A DNA stretch of 64,000 nucleotides, taken from positions 1,691,150 to 1,755,149 of the forward strand of contig NZ_DF967965.1 of assembly GCF_001050195.2 (NCBI RefSeq), given 5' to 3'. The stretch's first letter is position 1. Each line of letters opens with the position of its first letter. Shown one piece after another: positions 53,398 through 62,930 of the stretch. A program made the position numbers and the translations under genes. The DNA is from Anaerolinea thermolimosa (GTDB lineage: Bacteria > Chloroflexota > Anaerolineae > Anaerolineales > Anaerolineaceae). The notes beneath the pieces are model-generated. The model saw only the letters and a program-made list of their open reading frames with translations, was not told the DNA's origin and made no database searches.

Positions 53398-54527
53398 ATC
53401 CTCGCCAGAGATTATTAACAGTCCTGAAAGGTGAAATCCCCGACTGCGTCCCTGTAGCGCCTGATTTCTCAAACATGATACCGGCTAAATTAACCGGAAA
53501 GCCTTTCTGGCAACTTTACCTTTATAATGACCCACCCATCTGGGAAGCCTACATAGAATGCGCAAAATATTTCAACATCGACTCTCTCATGGATGGTTAT
53601 TTCCCATTGACTTTCCCCGAGGAAGTCAGGGATGAAGGCTGGGAAGATTTTATTGTTTTCCGAAGTACCGAGCGCATCATAACTCAGGCAGGGCGCAAAG
53701 AAAATGGGAAGATGGTATGGAAACCTACCGTCAATGTTTATTATGTTGCTGACCCTCCTACCATGAATATTCCCCCTGAGAAAGTATCTCTCCCTCCGGT
53801 CCCTAGGCGTTGGGAACCTGTAGAAGGTCGGAAAGTGGTAGATTTAGGCCCCAACGGATTGAAGCGCGTCAAAGAACAAATGGGAGATCAGGGACTGGTG
53901 GGAGTGTTTGTTACTTCCACCGCAGCACTCAACAACCAGGAAGAAATTTTTTATTATTTTGATCATCCCGAACTTCATGAGCGTTGGGCTGAAGAACGAA
54001 TTGAGAAAGCCGTTCAACGCTATCAACGCATCATGTCTCTTGAAGTCAAACCCGATTTCATCTGTGTTGGCGGGTCAGGCACCCTGGTGTTCCAGTCCGT
54101 AAAAATCTTCCATCAACTTGCCTTTCCAGCCGTCCAAAAAGTTCTGGAAATGGCTTCCCGGGATGGGATATTCAGTCATGTGCATTCGTGCGGCCCAGAA
54201 AAAGAGCTGGTGCGAATTTTTGCGGAAGAAACGGGGCTAACCGTAATTGACCCTCTTGAGGAACCTCCTATGGGAGATTGCGATCTGGCAGAGATTAAAC
54301 ATCTTTATGGAAATAAATTGACTCTGAAAGGGAATTTGCACACCACCCGGGTTATGCTTCATGGAACTCCGGAGGACGTCATTTCTGCCAGCAAACGGGC
54401 AATCGACGCTGCGGCTGATGGAGGTAGGTTTATTCTGTCTACAGGCGATCAATGCGGTCGCGATACTCCTTTTGAAAACCTTCATGCAATGATTGAAACA
54501 GCGAGGACCTATGGTCGATACCACTGA
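53394..54527 (+). CDS. Uroporphyrinogen decarboxylase (URO-D) superfamily protein
   Basis: A 377-residue TIM-barrel protein of the URO-D superfamily, with the N-terminal NPRQRLLTVLKGEIPDCVPVAP and C-terminal GTPEDVISASKRAIDAA and FILSTGDQ patterns of the MtaA/CmuA-like branch. It has a His in HVHSCGPE that could hold zinc or cobalamin-related ligands. True HemE motifs for tetrapyrrole binding are not evident. Members of this branch act in corrinoid-dependent methyl transfer or remain uncharacterised. The gene is squeezed between two glycosidase genes, overlapping both, so a sugar-related role is likely but unknown. Confidence 0.75.
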   Translation: MNPRQRLLTVLKGEIPDCVPVAPDFSNMIPAKLTGKPFWQLYLYNDPPIWEAYIECAKYFNIDSLMDGYFPLTFPEEVRDEGWEDFIVFRSTERIITQAGRKENGKMVWKPTVNVYYVADPPTMNIPPEKVSLPPVPRRWEPVEGRKVVDLGPNGLKRVKEQMGDQGLVGVFVTSTAALNNQEEIFYYFDHPELHERWAEERIEKAVQRYQRIMSLEVKPDFICVGGSGTLVFQSVKIFHQLAFPAVQKVLEMASRDGIFSHVHSCGPEKELVRIFAEETGLTVIDPLEEPPMGDCDLAEIKHLYGNKLTLKGNLHTTRVMLHGTPEDVISASKRAIDAAADGGRFILSTGDQCGRDTPFENLHAMIETARTYGRYH

Positions 54528-55866
54528 TTACAACGAGACTCTTCGCCCCCAGTTTCATTTCACCGCCAGAAAAAATTGGCTGAATGACCCCAATGGTTTG
54601 TTTTATTATCAGGGAATCTATCACCTGTTTTTTCAGCATAATCCCTTTGGCCTGGAATGGGGGAATATGACCTGGGGACATGCCATCAGTCCCGACCTTG
54701 TCCACTGGCAACAACTTCCCAATGTTCTCGAACCCGACGAACTGGGCACCATGTTCTCCGGGAGTGCTGTGGTAGATTGGGAAAATACTACTGAATTTCA
54801 ACAGGGGGGGCACCCTCCTATCGTTCTAATTTATACTGCCGCTGGAAACACTTCGCCAGCTTCAGAGGGGAAATCCTTTACACAGTGTCTGGCATATTCC
54901 ACCGATGGGGGATATACCTGGCAAAAATATCCAGGGAACCCGGTGCTGGCATGTGTGCGCCCCGAGAACCGTGATCCAAAAGTCATCTGGCATGCTCCAT
55001 CTCGTCGTTGGATTATGACTCTTTATCTCGATGGAAACGAGTTTGCCTTCTTTTCCTCCCCCGATCTGAAAACCTGGTCACCTCTACATACTCTTTTTGC
55101 CCCTGATAGTATCGAATGCCCTGATTTCTTTGAAATCTCCCTGGAAGGCAGCTCAAACTTTTCTAAATGGGTGTGGATTGCAGGGAATGGGCGCTACTAT
55201 ATTGGAAGCTTTGATGGAAAGCACTTCCAACCCGAAACCAATTTAATCGTCGGAGATTACGGACCCAATTGTTATGCATGTCAAACGTACAGTGATGCCC
55301 CGGAAGGACGCCGGATTCAGATTGCCTGGATGCGCGGAGGGAAGTACCCGGGGATGCCTTTCAACCAGCAAATGAGCTTCCCATGCGAACTCCGCCTCGT
55401 ACAGACGCCTCTTGGCTTGCGCTTATCTCGTTTACCCGTTCGTGAGATTGAAACCCTTTATATTCAGCGGCATTATTACTCAGAAATTCCACTCCAGAAT
55501 AACAGTTTTACTCTTCCCAACTTAAATAATGGGTTGATCGATTTTTCCTGCCAGATCGAACCGGAAAGCCATGGTAGGCTGAAGTTTAAAATCCATGGCC
55601 AAGAAGTGGTTTTTGATCTTCATTCAGGAACCATTTCCTACCAGGGCCAGACCGCCCCACTTTTACCTCTTTCGGGACCTCTCAAAGTACGTATCCTGGT
55701 TGATCGAACTTCTCTGGAGTTATTCGCCCAGGATGGATTGGTCTCTTTCACTTCATGCTACCTGCCCGATTCAGAATTCCCTGAATTTATGGTAAGCGCT
55801 CAATCCGGTCACATTCAAATTCGAGACTTCACGCTCTGGGAATTGGGTTCCGCCTGGACCCATTAA
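54511..55866 (+). CDS. GH32 family beta-fructosidase
   Basis: A 451-residue glycosidase with a five-bladed beta-propeller and a C-terminal beta-sandwich. The three catalytic acids are in place: nucleophile D26 in WLNDPNG, transition-state stabiliser D155 in ENRDPKV, and acid/base E202 in SIECPDFF. Family members cleave sucrose, inulin or levan, releasing fructose. No signal peptide is present, so the substrate should be an imported fructoside. ATG 54511 overlaps the URO-D-family stop by 17 nt and has GAGGA upstream. A GH130-like gene follows 29 nt later. Confidence 0.93.
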   Translation: MVDTTDYNETLRPQFHFTARKNWLNDPNGLFYYQGIYHLFFQHNPFGLEWGNMTWGHAISPDLVHWQQLPNVLEPDELGTMFSGSAVVDWENTTEFQQGGHPPIVLIYTAAGNTSPASEGKSFTQCLAYSTDGGYTWQKYPGNPVLACVRPENRDPKVIWHAPSRRWIMTLYLDGNEFAFFSSPDLKTWSPLHTLFAPDSIECPDFFEISLEGSSNFSKWVWIAGNGRYYIGSFDGKHFQPETNLIVGDYGPNCYACQTYSDAPEGRRIQIAWMRGGKYPGMPFNQQMSFPCELRLVQTPLGLRLSRLPVREIETLYIQRHYYSEIPLQNNSFTLPNLNNGLIDFSCQIEPESHGRLKFKIHGQEVVFDLHSGTISYQGQTAPLLPLSGPLKVRILVDRTSLELFAQDGLVSFTSCYLPDSEFPEFMVSAQSGHIQIRDFTLWELGSAWTH

Positions 55867-55895
55867 AACCTCGACGAATAAGGAGTGCATCTCTC

Positions 55896-56816
55896 ATGAA
55901 ACTATCCCGCCATCCTGCCAGTCCCATCTTTTTACCCGATCTGCAATCTCCCTGGCAGTGCTACAACGTTTTCAATCCAGCGGTGATTTACCACAATGGC
56001 CTTTTCCACATGCTTTACCGGGCGCAAGGGCTCGATTGGATTAGTCGTATCGGGTATGCTGTCAGTCAGGATGGACTTCACTGGAATCGCCTTCAACAAC
56101 CCATCCTTGAACCCCGGGATGCTGCTGATTCCCGCGGGGTAGAAGACCCTCGCGTGGTAGAAATTGAAGGGACATTCTACATGACCTTTACCGCCTACGG
56201 ACGGGAATTTTCAGGTGAAGGGAAACCCACTCATCTCGGGGGAGGTATCCTTCCCATGGTAGCCCGTAGCCATAATCTCATCACCTGGGAAACCCTGGGC
56301 CCTATCGTACGTGGAGAAGACAACAAAGACCATGTGCTCTTTCCACGCCGAATCAACGGACGCTATGCCGCCCTGCATCGTCGTTGGCCCCAGGTTTGGT
56401 TGGCCTATTCAGAGGACTTGCTTACCTGGCCTGAAAAGTGGATGAAACCCATTTATGGACCGCGTGCTGGGCAGGGATGGGATAGCCTGAGTGTGGGGAG
56501 CAATGGCGTCCCCATTGAAACAGAGCACGGTTGGCTATTAATCAACCATGGTTATAACCAGGAACGAGTTTACCGTATGGGTGTAGTCTTACTCGACCTG
56601 GAAGATCCAACCCGGGTAATTCGTCGCCCACGGGAACCCATTTTTTGGCCTGAAGAATTGTGGGAGTTGCGGGGTGATGTGCCAAACGTGGTCTTCTCCT
56701 GCGCCAACCCTGTAGTCAATGGAGTGGTCTACGTCTTTTATGGCGGAGCTGACCATGTCATCGGGCTGGCCACCTGTCCGCTTACCGACTTAATTGAGTA
56801 CGCACTCCACGGATAA
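55896..56816 (+). CDS. GH130-like glycoside phosphorylase/hydrolase
   Basis: A 306-residue five-bladed propeller protein. [20 protein letters not shown] at the start and [13 protein letters not shown] are hallmarks of GH130, whose members phosphorolyse or hydrolyse beta-mannosides (beta-1,2- or beta-1,4-linked). The Asp of VEDPRV is the expected proton donor. [18 protein letters not shown] supplies the Arg/His residues typical of the phosphate site of the phosphorylases, suggesting phosphorolysis. No signal peptide. Together with the GH32 this points to cytoplasmic breakdown of small oligosaccharides. Confidence 0.82.
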   Translation: MKLSRHPASPIFLPDLQSPWQCYNVFNPAVIYHNGLFHMLYRAQGLDWISRIGYAVSQDGLHWNRLQQPILEPRDAADSRGVEDPRVVEIEGTFYMTFTAYGREFSGEGKPTHLGGGILPMVARSHNLITWETLGPIVRGEDNKDHVLFPRRINGRYAALHRRWPQVWLAYSEDLLTWPEKWMKPIYGPRAGQGWDSLSVGSNGVPIETEHGWLLINHGYNQERVYRMGVVLLDLEDPTRVIRRPREPIFWPEELWELRGDVPNVVFSCANPVVNGVVYVFYGGADHVIGLATCPLTDLIEYALHG

Positions 56817-56851
56817 ATGGTATTCTTTCCAACAAGAAGGAGGTTTGTGCA

Positions 56852-57871
56852 ATGTTACAATCGGTCATGACCCAACCCGGAAAAATAGAGTTTCGCGAAA
56901 TCGATAAACCTCAGCCCCAGGCCGGGGAAGTACTCATCCAGGTGCGTCGAATTGGGGTATGTGGCTCGGACATCCATGTTTATCACGGGAAACACCCTTA
57001 TACTGGCTATCCTGTAGTGCAGGGGCATGAAGTTTCAGGAATAGTTGCCGAGGTAGGCCCCGGGGTCGCTGAGTTTCAACCTGGTGATAAAGTGGTTTTC
57101 ATGCCCCAGGTTACCTGTGGAAAATGTTATCCATGTCAAACTGGGCAGTACCATATTTGTGACCACCTGAAAGTCATGGGATTCCAGACAGATGGCGCCG
57201 GGCAGGAATATTTCCCGGTCGCCGCCGAAAAAGTCTTAAAACTCCCCGAGAACGTTTCACTGGATGAGGGTGCAATGGTCGAACCGGTTTCAGTAGCCGT
57301 CCATGCTCTGCGCCGCTTCGGTTCTGTCTCTGGAGCACACGTCCTTGTTCTGGGAGCTGGCACTATTGGCAGTCTGGTAGGACAATGTGCCCGAGCCCTT
57401 GGTGCCGCAAAAGTAATGATCACTGACATCAGTGACTACAAAGTGGAAATGGCGAAAACATGCGGCTTCGAAAAAGTGGTGAATCCCCGCAAGGAGGACC
57501 TTGCCAAAGCCGTAGTTGAATACATGGGCGAGCGGAAAGCCGATGTAATTTTCGAATGCGTTGGGGTACAAGATACGATCACCAGCGCTATCGAAATTGC
57601 CCGGAAGGGCAGCACTATTGTTGTCGTGGGAGTCTTCGGGCAAAAACCTGTGGTTGATCTCGGATTGGTTCAGGATCACGAATTGACCCTTATCGGGACT
57701 TTAATGTACCAGAAAGAAGATTACCTGCGCGCGATCGAACTCGTGTCCGGGGGAAGACTCTGTCTCGGCCCCATGATCACTCATCGCTTCCCGTTTCGGC
57801 AGTATTTAGAGGCCTACCATACCATCGAGTCATCGGGTGGGAACTACATCAAAGTCATGATTGACCTGTAA
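56852..57871 (+). CDS. Zinc-dependent alcohol/polyol dehydrogenase (MDR superfamily)
   Basis: A 339-residue medium-chain dehydrogenase. The catalytic zinc site is in GVCGSDIHVYHG and QGHEVSG; the structural zinc site is the four-cysteine lobe CGKCYPCQTGQYHIC. The NAD-binding motif is GAGTIGSLVGQ. The best general fit is to sorbitol/L-threonine/galactitol-type dehydrogenases that oxidise a secondary hydroxyl to a ketone, consistent with the ketose-related enzymes of the neighbouring arm. Cofactor preference and substrate cannot be fixed. Confidence 0.9.
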   Translation: MLQSVMTQPGKIEFREIDKPQPQAGEVLIQVRRIGVCGSDIHVYHGKHPYTGYPVVQGHEVSGIVAEVGPGVAEFQPGDKVVFMPQVTCGKCYPCQTGQYHICDHLKVMGFQTDGAGQEYFPVAAEKVLKLPENVSLDEGAMVEPVSVAVHALRRFGSVSGAHVLVLGAGTIGSLVGQCARALGAAKVMITDISDYKVEMAKTCGFEKVVNPRKEDLAKAVVEYMGERKADVIFECVGVQDTITSAIEIARKGSTIVVVGVFGQKPVVDLGLVQDHELTLIGTLMYQKEDYLRAIELVSGGRLCLGPMITHRFPFRQYLEAYHTIESSGGNYIKVMIDL

Positions 57872-57905
57872 AATAAAAACAGAATAGGGAAAGAGGAAGG
57901 TAAGC

Positions 57906-58700
57906 ATGGACCTGGGGTTGAAGGGAAAAGTAGCCGCCATTACAGGCGGCAGTGTGGGAATCGGCCTGGCCATTGCCCGTGCATTTGCAGAAGAAGGTGT
58001 TCATCTGGCGCTTTGCGCCCGGAACGAAGACCGATTGCAAGACGAATGCCATCGGATTGAAAAAGAATTTGGTGTGCACGTGCTGGGTGTTCGGGCAGAT
58101 GTGAGTAAAGTTGAGGATATTGAGGCTTTTACAACCGCCATTCATGCCACATTTGGTGGGGTCGACATCCTCATTAACAATGCAGGTACGGGAAGTGAAG
58201 AAAAGATTCTTACCGCACCCGACGAGCGCTGGCAATATTACTGGGACTTACACGTCATGGCAGCAGTCCGGCTTTCGCGCGCCCTTGCCCCGGGCATGGC
58301 AAACCGCGGTGGTGGTGTCATCCTCAATAACGCATCCATTTGCGCAACCCAACCCCTCTATTATGAGCCCATCTACAACACTACAAAAGCCGCGCTGGTG
58401 ATGTTCTCTAAATGTTTAGCCAATGAACTGATCCCCATGAAAATCCGCGTCAATGTGGTCAATCCCGGGCTGGTGATGACCCCTGACTGGGTGAAAACTG
58501 CAAAACTGCTGACCGAAGGAAAAGAGACCACCTGGGAACAATACCTGGAGAACATTGCCAGAGAGAATGCTCCCATTGGGCGATTCGCCACTCCGGAAGA
58601 AATAGCCAACCTGTTTGTTTTTCTCGCCTCCGATAAGGCCAGTTACTGCGTTGGCTCAACCTATTACATTGATGGCGGCTGGCTCAAGGTAACCACCTGA
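57906..58700 (+). CDS. Short-chain dehydrogenase/reductase
   Basis: A 264-residue SDR. TGGSVGIGLAIA (the TGxxxGIG motif), NNAGTG, the serine in NNASICA and the YNTTK catalytic pair are all present, with the C-terminal PEEIANLFVFLASDKASY and DGGW typical of classical members. It is probably a sugar or polyol oxidoreductase given its location, but the class is very diverse. It ends the plus-strand arm; a hairpin separates it from the convergent minus arm. Confidence 0.88.
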   Translation: MDLGLKGKVAAITGGSVGIGLAIARAFAEEGVHLALCARNEDRLQDECHRIEKEFGVHVLGVRADVSKVEDIEAFTTAIHATFGGVDILINNAGTGSEEKILTAPDERWQYYWDLHVMAAVRLSRALAPGMANRGGGVILNNASICATQPLYYEPIYNTTKAALVMFSKCLANELIPMKIRVNVVNPGLVMTPDWVKTAKLLTEGKETTWEQYLENIARENAPIGRFATPEEIANLFVFLASDKASYCVGSTYYIDGGWLKVTT

Positions 58701-58711
58701 TGTGAAGGAAT

Positions 58712-58735
58712 GGGGCGGTCTGCTGGGACCGCCCC
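58712..58735. terminator. Hairpin between the two converging sugar operons
   Basis: GGGGCGGTC (58712-58720) pairs with GACCGCCCC (58727-58735) around a 6-nt loop, without a T-run on either side. It fills the 40-nt gap between the SDR and the minus-strand isomerase gene and could end both transcripts. Confidence 0.55.
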
Positions 58736-58740
58736 CGACC

Positions 58741-59634
58741 TTATAGGCTTGCCACCAGGCGCATTAACCTTCGCCCATATTCTATGTAATTAGCATAGCG
58801 AATTTCTTCAGACGACTTCGTTGAATCATCGTGATAGACAACCGCCAGGTGAGGTTCAATGGACAAAGCCCCCTGAAAACCTCTGGCTTTTAAATCTGCA
58901 ATGATTTTCCTCACGTCACCATGTCCCTCTCCAGGGAAGGTGTGCTCAAGTTCAGCAAAAATTCCCCCGGTATCGCGCTTCCAGATTGCATCTTTGATAT
59001 GCACCCGTAACACAAACTCTCGCACCTGTTCATAAAATTCCCACGAGCTTTGCTTTGGGTACGGTGGCGTTCCAATACGTCGATCCGTTCCAACAGGGTT
59101 TCCCGTGTCAAAAACCAATCGGAAATTAGGGGAATCTATAGCCTCCAGTAACTTTAAAGTATGCTGGTAGGAAAGTCCTCCATAATTGGCACAATTCTCA
59201 TGCAAATAAATCACACCCCCATCTTCACACATACGCACAAGATGCTTTACCTTTGCGAAAATGAGTTTCTCCAGGTCGGGGTTATCAGGAGGTTCGTCCC
59301 GAGCAACCATGAAACTCATCCCGCGAATCAGTTTCGTGCCCAGACGGTGCATGCGTGGAATGGCCCGCATTAACTCAGCCTTACTGCGGTCAAAGTCTTC
59401 ATCACTCCGTGGATGCTTGCTCCAGTTGGCCACTGCACTCCCGAAACAATCCACCTCAACGCCTGCTTCCGAAAGCATCTCGTAAACACGTTCAAATTGT
59501 TCATCTGAAAGATCCGTCAGATTGACTCCATCGATATTCCGAGCCTCAATAGCTTTCCACCCCAATTCTTTGGTCGCTCGAATTTGTACATCCAGCGAGT
59601 CTCCCGCTTCATCGGCAAATCCACTGTAATACAT
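58741..59634 (-). CDS. Sugar phosphate isomerase/epimerase-type TIM-barrel protein (1)
   Basis: A 297-residue member of the AP-endonuclease-2-like TIM-barrel family that includes xylose isomerase-like epimerases and inosose dehydratases. Conserved blocks include YLHENCANYGGL (metal Glu/His), LVFDTGNPVGTD, RVHIKDAIWKRD (metal Asp/His), and the late acidic strand SIEPHLAV. The four metal ligands are therefore in place. Reaction undetermined: ketose epimerisation is most likely. It is the last gene of the minus arm and is separated from its paralogue by one base. Confidence 0.8.
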   Translation of the reverse strand: MYYSGFADEAGDSLDVQIRATKELGWKAIEARNIDGVNLTDLSDEQFERVYEMLSEAGVEVDCFGSAVANWSKHPRSDEDFDRSKAELMRAIPRMHRLGTKLIRGMSFMVARDEPPDNPDLEKLIFAKVKHLVRMCEDGGVIYLHENCANYGGLSYQHTLKLLEAIDSPNFRLVFDTGNPVGTDRRIGTPPYPKQSSWEFYEQVREFVLRVHIKDAIWKRDTGGIFAELEHTFPGEGHGDVRKIIADLKARGFQGALSIEPHLAVVYHDDSTKSSEEIRYANYIEYGRRLMRLVASL

Positions 59635-59635
59635 G

Positions 59636-60478
59636 CTATTCCTCCCGATTCAGCGTCTTCTGAGCCCAGCGAACAAATGCCGGGAAGGCCTCTTCCGGCC
59701 CAGGCAATTCAGGGTGCCATCGCTTTTCATGTTCAAAAACCATCCAGCCATTGTATCCACTCTCTACCAGAAGGAGCACCGCCTCACGGATGGGCAGCAT
59801 TCCTTCTCCTGGCAAACAATATCTCCACCCATCATTCATTGCCAGAGGATGGCGAGGGTTATATTCCGCGTCTTTAATATGAGTATAAGCAATTCGCTTC
59901 CCAAGAGCTTTCAGAGTTTCTGCAGGCATTTCCATGCCTACACGGGGAGTGTGCCCCATATCCCATAACACTCCAAACGCCGGAGAAGGTACCGCATCAA
60001 GTAATAACCGGCAGTCTTGCGATTGTATCCATAAATCATGGGTTTCGAAGCACCAGACCAATTCCGAAGCCCCGTCTAAACTGAGGATGCTCTGCATCAT
60101 ATCTGCCCCAATCGTTGCCAGCTCTTCCCGGCTGTGATGACGCAGGTCTCCCCCGCCAAAGACACGAATATATTTGGCTCCGAGTAATTTGGCCACGGCA
60201 ATTGTCCGTCTTGCCTCTTCAAGGTTTTGCGATCGTCGCTCAGACACACATACGGTAATACTTGAACTGATGCCACTCACTTCCAGACCAGCATCATTCA
60301 GCCGGCGCCTTGTTTGCTCCCCCTCGCGTGTAAAGAGAGGCAGGGTGGTAATGTCAATCGTATCCAAATAACCCCGAAAATCCACCCCGTCAAATCCGTA
60401 CTCTCTGCCGCGAGAGCAGATCCTATCCAGGTCCCATTCCGGGCACCCCAAAGTGGTAAAAGATAATTTCACCATCAT
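59636..60478 (-). CDS. Sugar phosphate isomerase/epimerase-type TIM-barrel protein (2)
   Basis: A 280-residue TIM-barrel protein with the same fold as its neighbour but clearly distinct in sequence. CFETHDLW, LWDMGHTPRVG, YTHIKDAEY and MVFEHEKRW supply the metal-binding acids and histidines. Start ATG 60478 sits in a run ATGATG, so 60475 is equally possible. It is co-transcribed with the oxidoreductase upstream, with a 12-nt gap. Having two such isomerases in one operon is typical of inositol- and keto-sugar pathways. Confidence 0.8.
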   Translation of the reverse strand: MMVKLSFTTLGCPEWDLDRICSRGREYGFDGVDFRGYLDTIDITTLPLFTREGEQTRRRLNDAGLEVSGISSSITVCVSERRSQNLEEARRTIAVAKLLGAKYIRVFGGGDLRHHSREELATIGADMMQSILSLDGASELVWCFETHDLWIQSQDCRLLLDAVPSPAFGVLWDMGHTPRVGMEMPAETLKALGKRIAYTHIKDAEYNPRHPLAMNDGWRYCLPGEGMLPIREAVLLLVESGYNGWMVFEHEKRWHPELPGPEEAFPAFVRWAQKTLNREE

Positions 60479-60490
60479 CCTTCCCCTGTT

Positions 60491-61672
60491 TTAATGAAAA
60501 CCAAAGGATTTATTGAGATCTTCATCCAGGGCAACCGGAGCTGGTTTTTGAAAGCGTGAGGTTCGAACCAGTTCCATCAACCGTGCCTCATATTCGTCCT
60601 CATCCAGAGGAAGCTCCACTGGCTTTTTCAACCAGGAAGAAAGCATCATGGCATTGCTCAAGGTAAGTGAATTTAACCCTTCCTCACCCCTGGCAATTAA
60701 TGGCTCGCCAAAAAGGATAGCCCTTGCAAAATTTTCCAGGACGAAACGGTGCCCACCTTCACCATGATGATGGTAGGGGATATTGATCTCCCAGGCTTCC
60801 ACTTTATCAAAGGCACTTTTTGAGGTCTTTGAAAAAGTAAACATCGACTGTCGATTTCTCACAAAGGTGAGTTTTCCATCTTCAAAGACCAGTTTGCCAT
60901 TCTCTCCAACAATCTCGAGGCGATTCGTCCCCGGAGACTCGGCTGTAGTGGTAATGAAATGGCCGACCATCCCATTTTCGTATTCGAAATAACCGGTAAC
61001 CTCATCCTCAACCTCAATATTGTGATACTTCCCAATTGAAGCAAATCCAGCCACCCTCCTGGGCATTCCGGTAAACCATTGAAACAGGTCCAGATTATGC
61101 GGACATTGGTTGAGCAATACCCCTCCCCCTTCTCCTCTCCAGGTTGCTCGCCAACCGCCGCTGTCGTAATAGGCCTGTGTTCGGAACCAATCCGTGATGA
61201 TCCAGGTAGTGCGTACCAGTTTTCCCAGCTCGCCATCATCGATCAACGATTTAATTTTGCGCCAGAATCCATACGTGCGCTGTTGGAACATAATGGCGAA
61301 AACCAGATCAGGTTTGACCTTTCGCGCCTCCTGATAAGCCGCGATCATTTTCCGCGCATCTTTCACATGAACAGCGATCGGTTTTTCAACCAGGACATGC
61401 AGCCCTCGTTTAAACGCATCTATAGAGATCGGGGTATGATCGTAATGCGGAGTGGCAATCACTACCCCATCGAGGGTAGCCCGATCAAGCATTTCCCGGT
61501 AATCATAAAAAGCCGGTACGCCGAATTCTGAGGCATATCGATCGGCTTTCTCCCGGTCGATATCACAAATGGCCACAAGCTCTGCCGTAGCCTGTTTGGC
61601 CAGATCACGCACATGGAAACTTCCCATGTTTCCCACGCCAACAACAGCTAGCTTAACTCGATCCTTATTCAT
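60491..61672 (-). CDS. Gfo/Idh/MocA family oxidoreductase
   Basis: A 393-residue NAD(P)-dependent oxidoreductase. The dinucleotide loop is VGVGNMGSFHV (about 11-21), the family hallmark VEKPIAVH is near residue 95, and the substrate domain contains GGGVLLNQCPHNLDLFQWF with the conserved catalytic His. CAGGAGATTG precedes ATG 61672. Members oxidise inositols or sugar alcohols and aldoses to keto forms. The gene follows the GatZ-like gene by 33 nt and precedes the two isomerases, in the order expected for oxidation followed by isomerisation. Confidence 0.88.
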   Translation of the reverse strand: MNKDRVKLAVVGVGNMGSFHVRDLAKQATAELVAICDIDREKADRYASEFGVPAFYDYREMLDRATLDGVVIATPHYDHTPISIDAFKRGLHVLVEKPIAVHVKDARKMIAAYQEARKVKPDLVFAIMFQQRTYGFWRKIKSLIDDGELGKLVRTTWIITDWFRTQAYYDSGGWRATWRGEGGGVLLNQCPHNLDLFQWFTGMPRRVAGFASIGKYHNIEVEDEVTGYFEYENGMVGHFITTTAESPGTNRLEIVGENGKLVFEDGKLTFVRNRQSMFTFSKTSKSAFDKVEAWEINIPYHHHGEGGHRFVLENFARAILFGEPLIARGEEGLNSLTLSNAMMLSSWLKKPVELPLDEDEYEARLMELVRTSRFQKPAPVALDEDLNKSFGFH

Positions 61673-61705
61673 TGCTTCAATCTCCTGAGTTGGTTCGCTC
61701 CAATG

Positions 61706-62923
61706 TCATTCAAACAGGCTGGCCGAATCTGTCAGGTGAAATGCCTCAATATACCGGTCAATCGCCTGTTGAATCTGCCCGACAACACATGCATGGGGAT
61801 CTGAAATCACTTCACGTAGGTTCTCATAGAGTCGCCCTCTGGCCTGGCGTACCGCGGGTTGACTCCAAACATAACGTGCCCCGGTTTGAGTTAGCCATTC
61901 CCGGCGCTCCTTCGATAATTCCTCAAAGGGAACTCCTTTTTCTTCCGGGAAGAGCCATTTCTTCCAGCGCCCCGATTCGACTACGGCATTTTCAAGGTGC
62001 CCCATAAAATTAGAAGCCTTGTCAGGGCTTCCACCGAGAAGTTCATTCTCTCGAACGCATAATTCCTTAAGTGCAAGATATTCTACCGTGGTAAATTCAG
62101 GTCCCACATTGGCTCCCCCCATCCCCGTTTCCGGATACATCTCAGGGTTCTCCACCCAGTCAGTGTAATGGCCTTTGATCAGGCTTCCATACGGACTGAC
62201 CAGATCAAATAGGCGTTTCGCCACTTCTACATCAAAACGAGTAGTATGGAGATCCGTCCCAACTTGCGTCACCAGAAATACTGGCCAGACCTCACTCAAT
62301 CCAGCATGATCGAGCTTCTTCTTTAGAAGGATGAGAAACTCTCGGAATCGGTCAAATTCCACCAGTCCGCCATGGACTTCATCGGAGCCAACTTCATAAG
62401 CAACCTCGGGCAATCGATGAAGTTTCCGTTCCTTCTCAACGGCTTCAATCAATGAGACAGCCCGATCCACAACCACCTCAATGGCGGGTGCCATATCAGG
62501 TGGCAGGCTTCGGTCAACGGTAGTATCAATATGTAGTAGAGCATATCCGGCATGAAGGCAGGCAAACAGGCTTTCTTTGACTTCCGCTTCGGTCTTCGAA
62601 TAAGGAAATTGCGCCTGGTTGTCTTTCAGCCATGGACCTCCGTGGTCAAGGCAAGGATACAAAGGCCCATTCCAGTTTATCCTGTTGGCCAGCCTTTGCA
62701 TGTCTTCCACAAAACTTTTCGGAGTCCAGCCGGTATAGCCACCATCACGATCCACCTGGTTCAATGTCGCAGCGAACAACATCACACTTCGATGCGAAGC
62801 TGCTGCTTGAATTGCGGCCTCCAATACTGCGCCGGAATTTGGGCATACTGCCAGCAGAGTCATTTTTTGTCCCTGCTTTCGCAGGTCAATAAGCCGCCGG
62901 ACAACTTCTTTCAGTGGCTTCAT
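61706..62923 (-). CDS. GatZ/KbaZ-like protein (tagatose-bisphosphate aldolase subunit family)
   Basis: A 405-residue TIM-barrel protein. In Enterobacteria the homologues GatZ and KbaZ are non-catalytic subunits that stabilise the class II aldolases GatY or KbaY. Features seen: [15 protein letters not shown] near the start, CLDHGGPW with a conserved His, [30 protein letters not shown] and GANVGPEFT. The start is ATG 62923, with GGAGTGAG upstream that overlaps the stop of the preceding aldolase gene; a longer frame from 62989 would overlap that gene. No GatY/KbaY partner is present, so its role here is open. Confidence 0.85.
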   Translation of the reverse strand: MKPLKEVVRRLIDLRKQGQKMTLLAVCPNSGAVLEAAIQAAASHRSVMLFAATLNQVDRDGGYTGWTPKSFVEDMQRLANRINWNGPLYPCLDHGGPWLKDNQAQFPYSKTEAEVKESLFACLHAGYALLHIDTTVDRSLPPDMAPAIEVVVDRAVSLIEAVEKERKLHRLPEVAYEVGSDEVHGGLVEFDRFREFLILLKKKLDHAGLSEVWPVFLVTQVGTDLHTTRFDVEVAKRLFDLVSPYGSLIKGHYTDWVENPEMYPETGMGGANVGPEFTTVEYLALKELCVRENELLGGSPDKASNFMGHLENAVVESGRWKKWLFPEEKGVPFEELSKERREWLTQTGARYVWSQPAVRQARGRLYENLREVISDPHACVVGQIQQAIDRYIEAFHLTDSASLFE

Positions 62924-62930
62924 AAGTTTC

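Noticed and set aside
61706-62923. Catalytic tagatose-bisphosphate aldolase
   Set aside because: GatZ/KbaZ-family proteins are not known to be the catalytic subunit, and no class II catalytic partner is seen.
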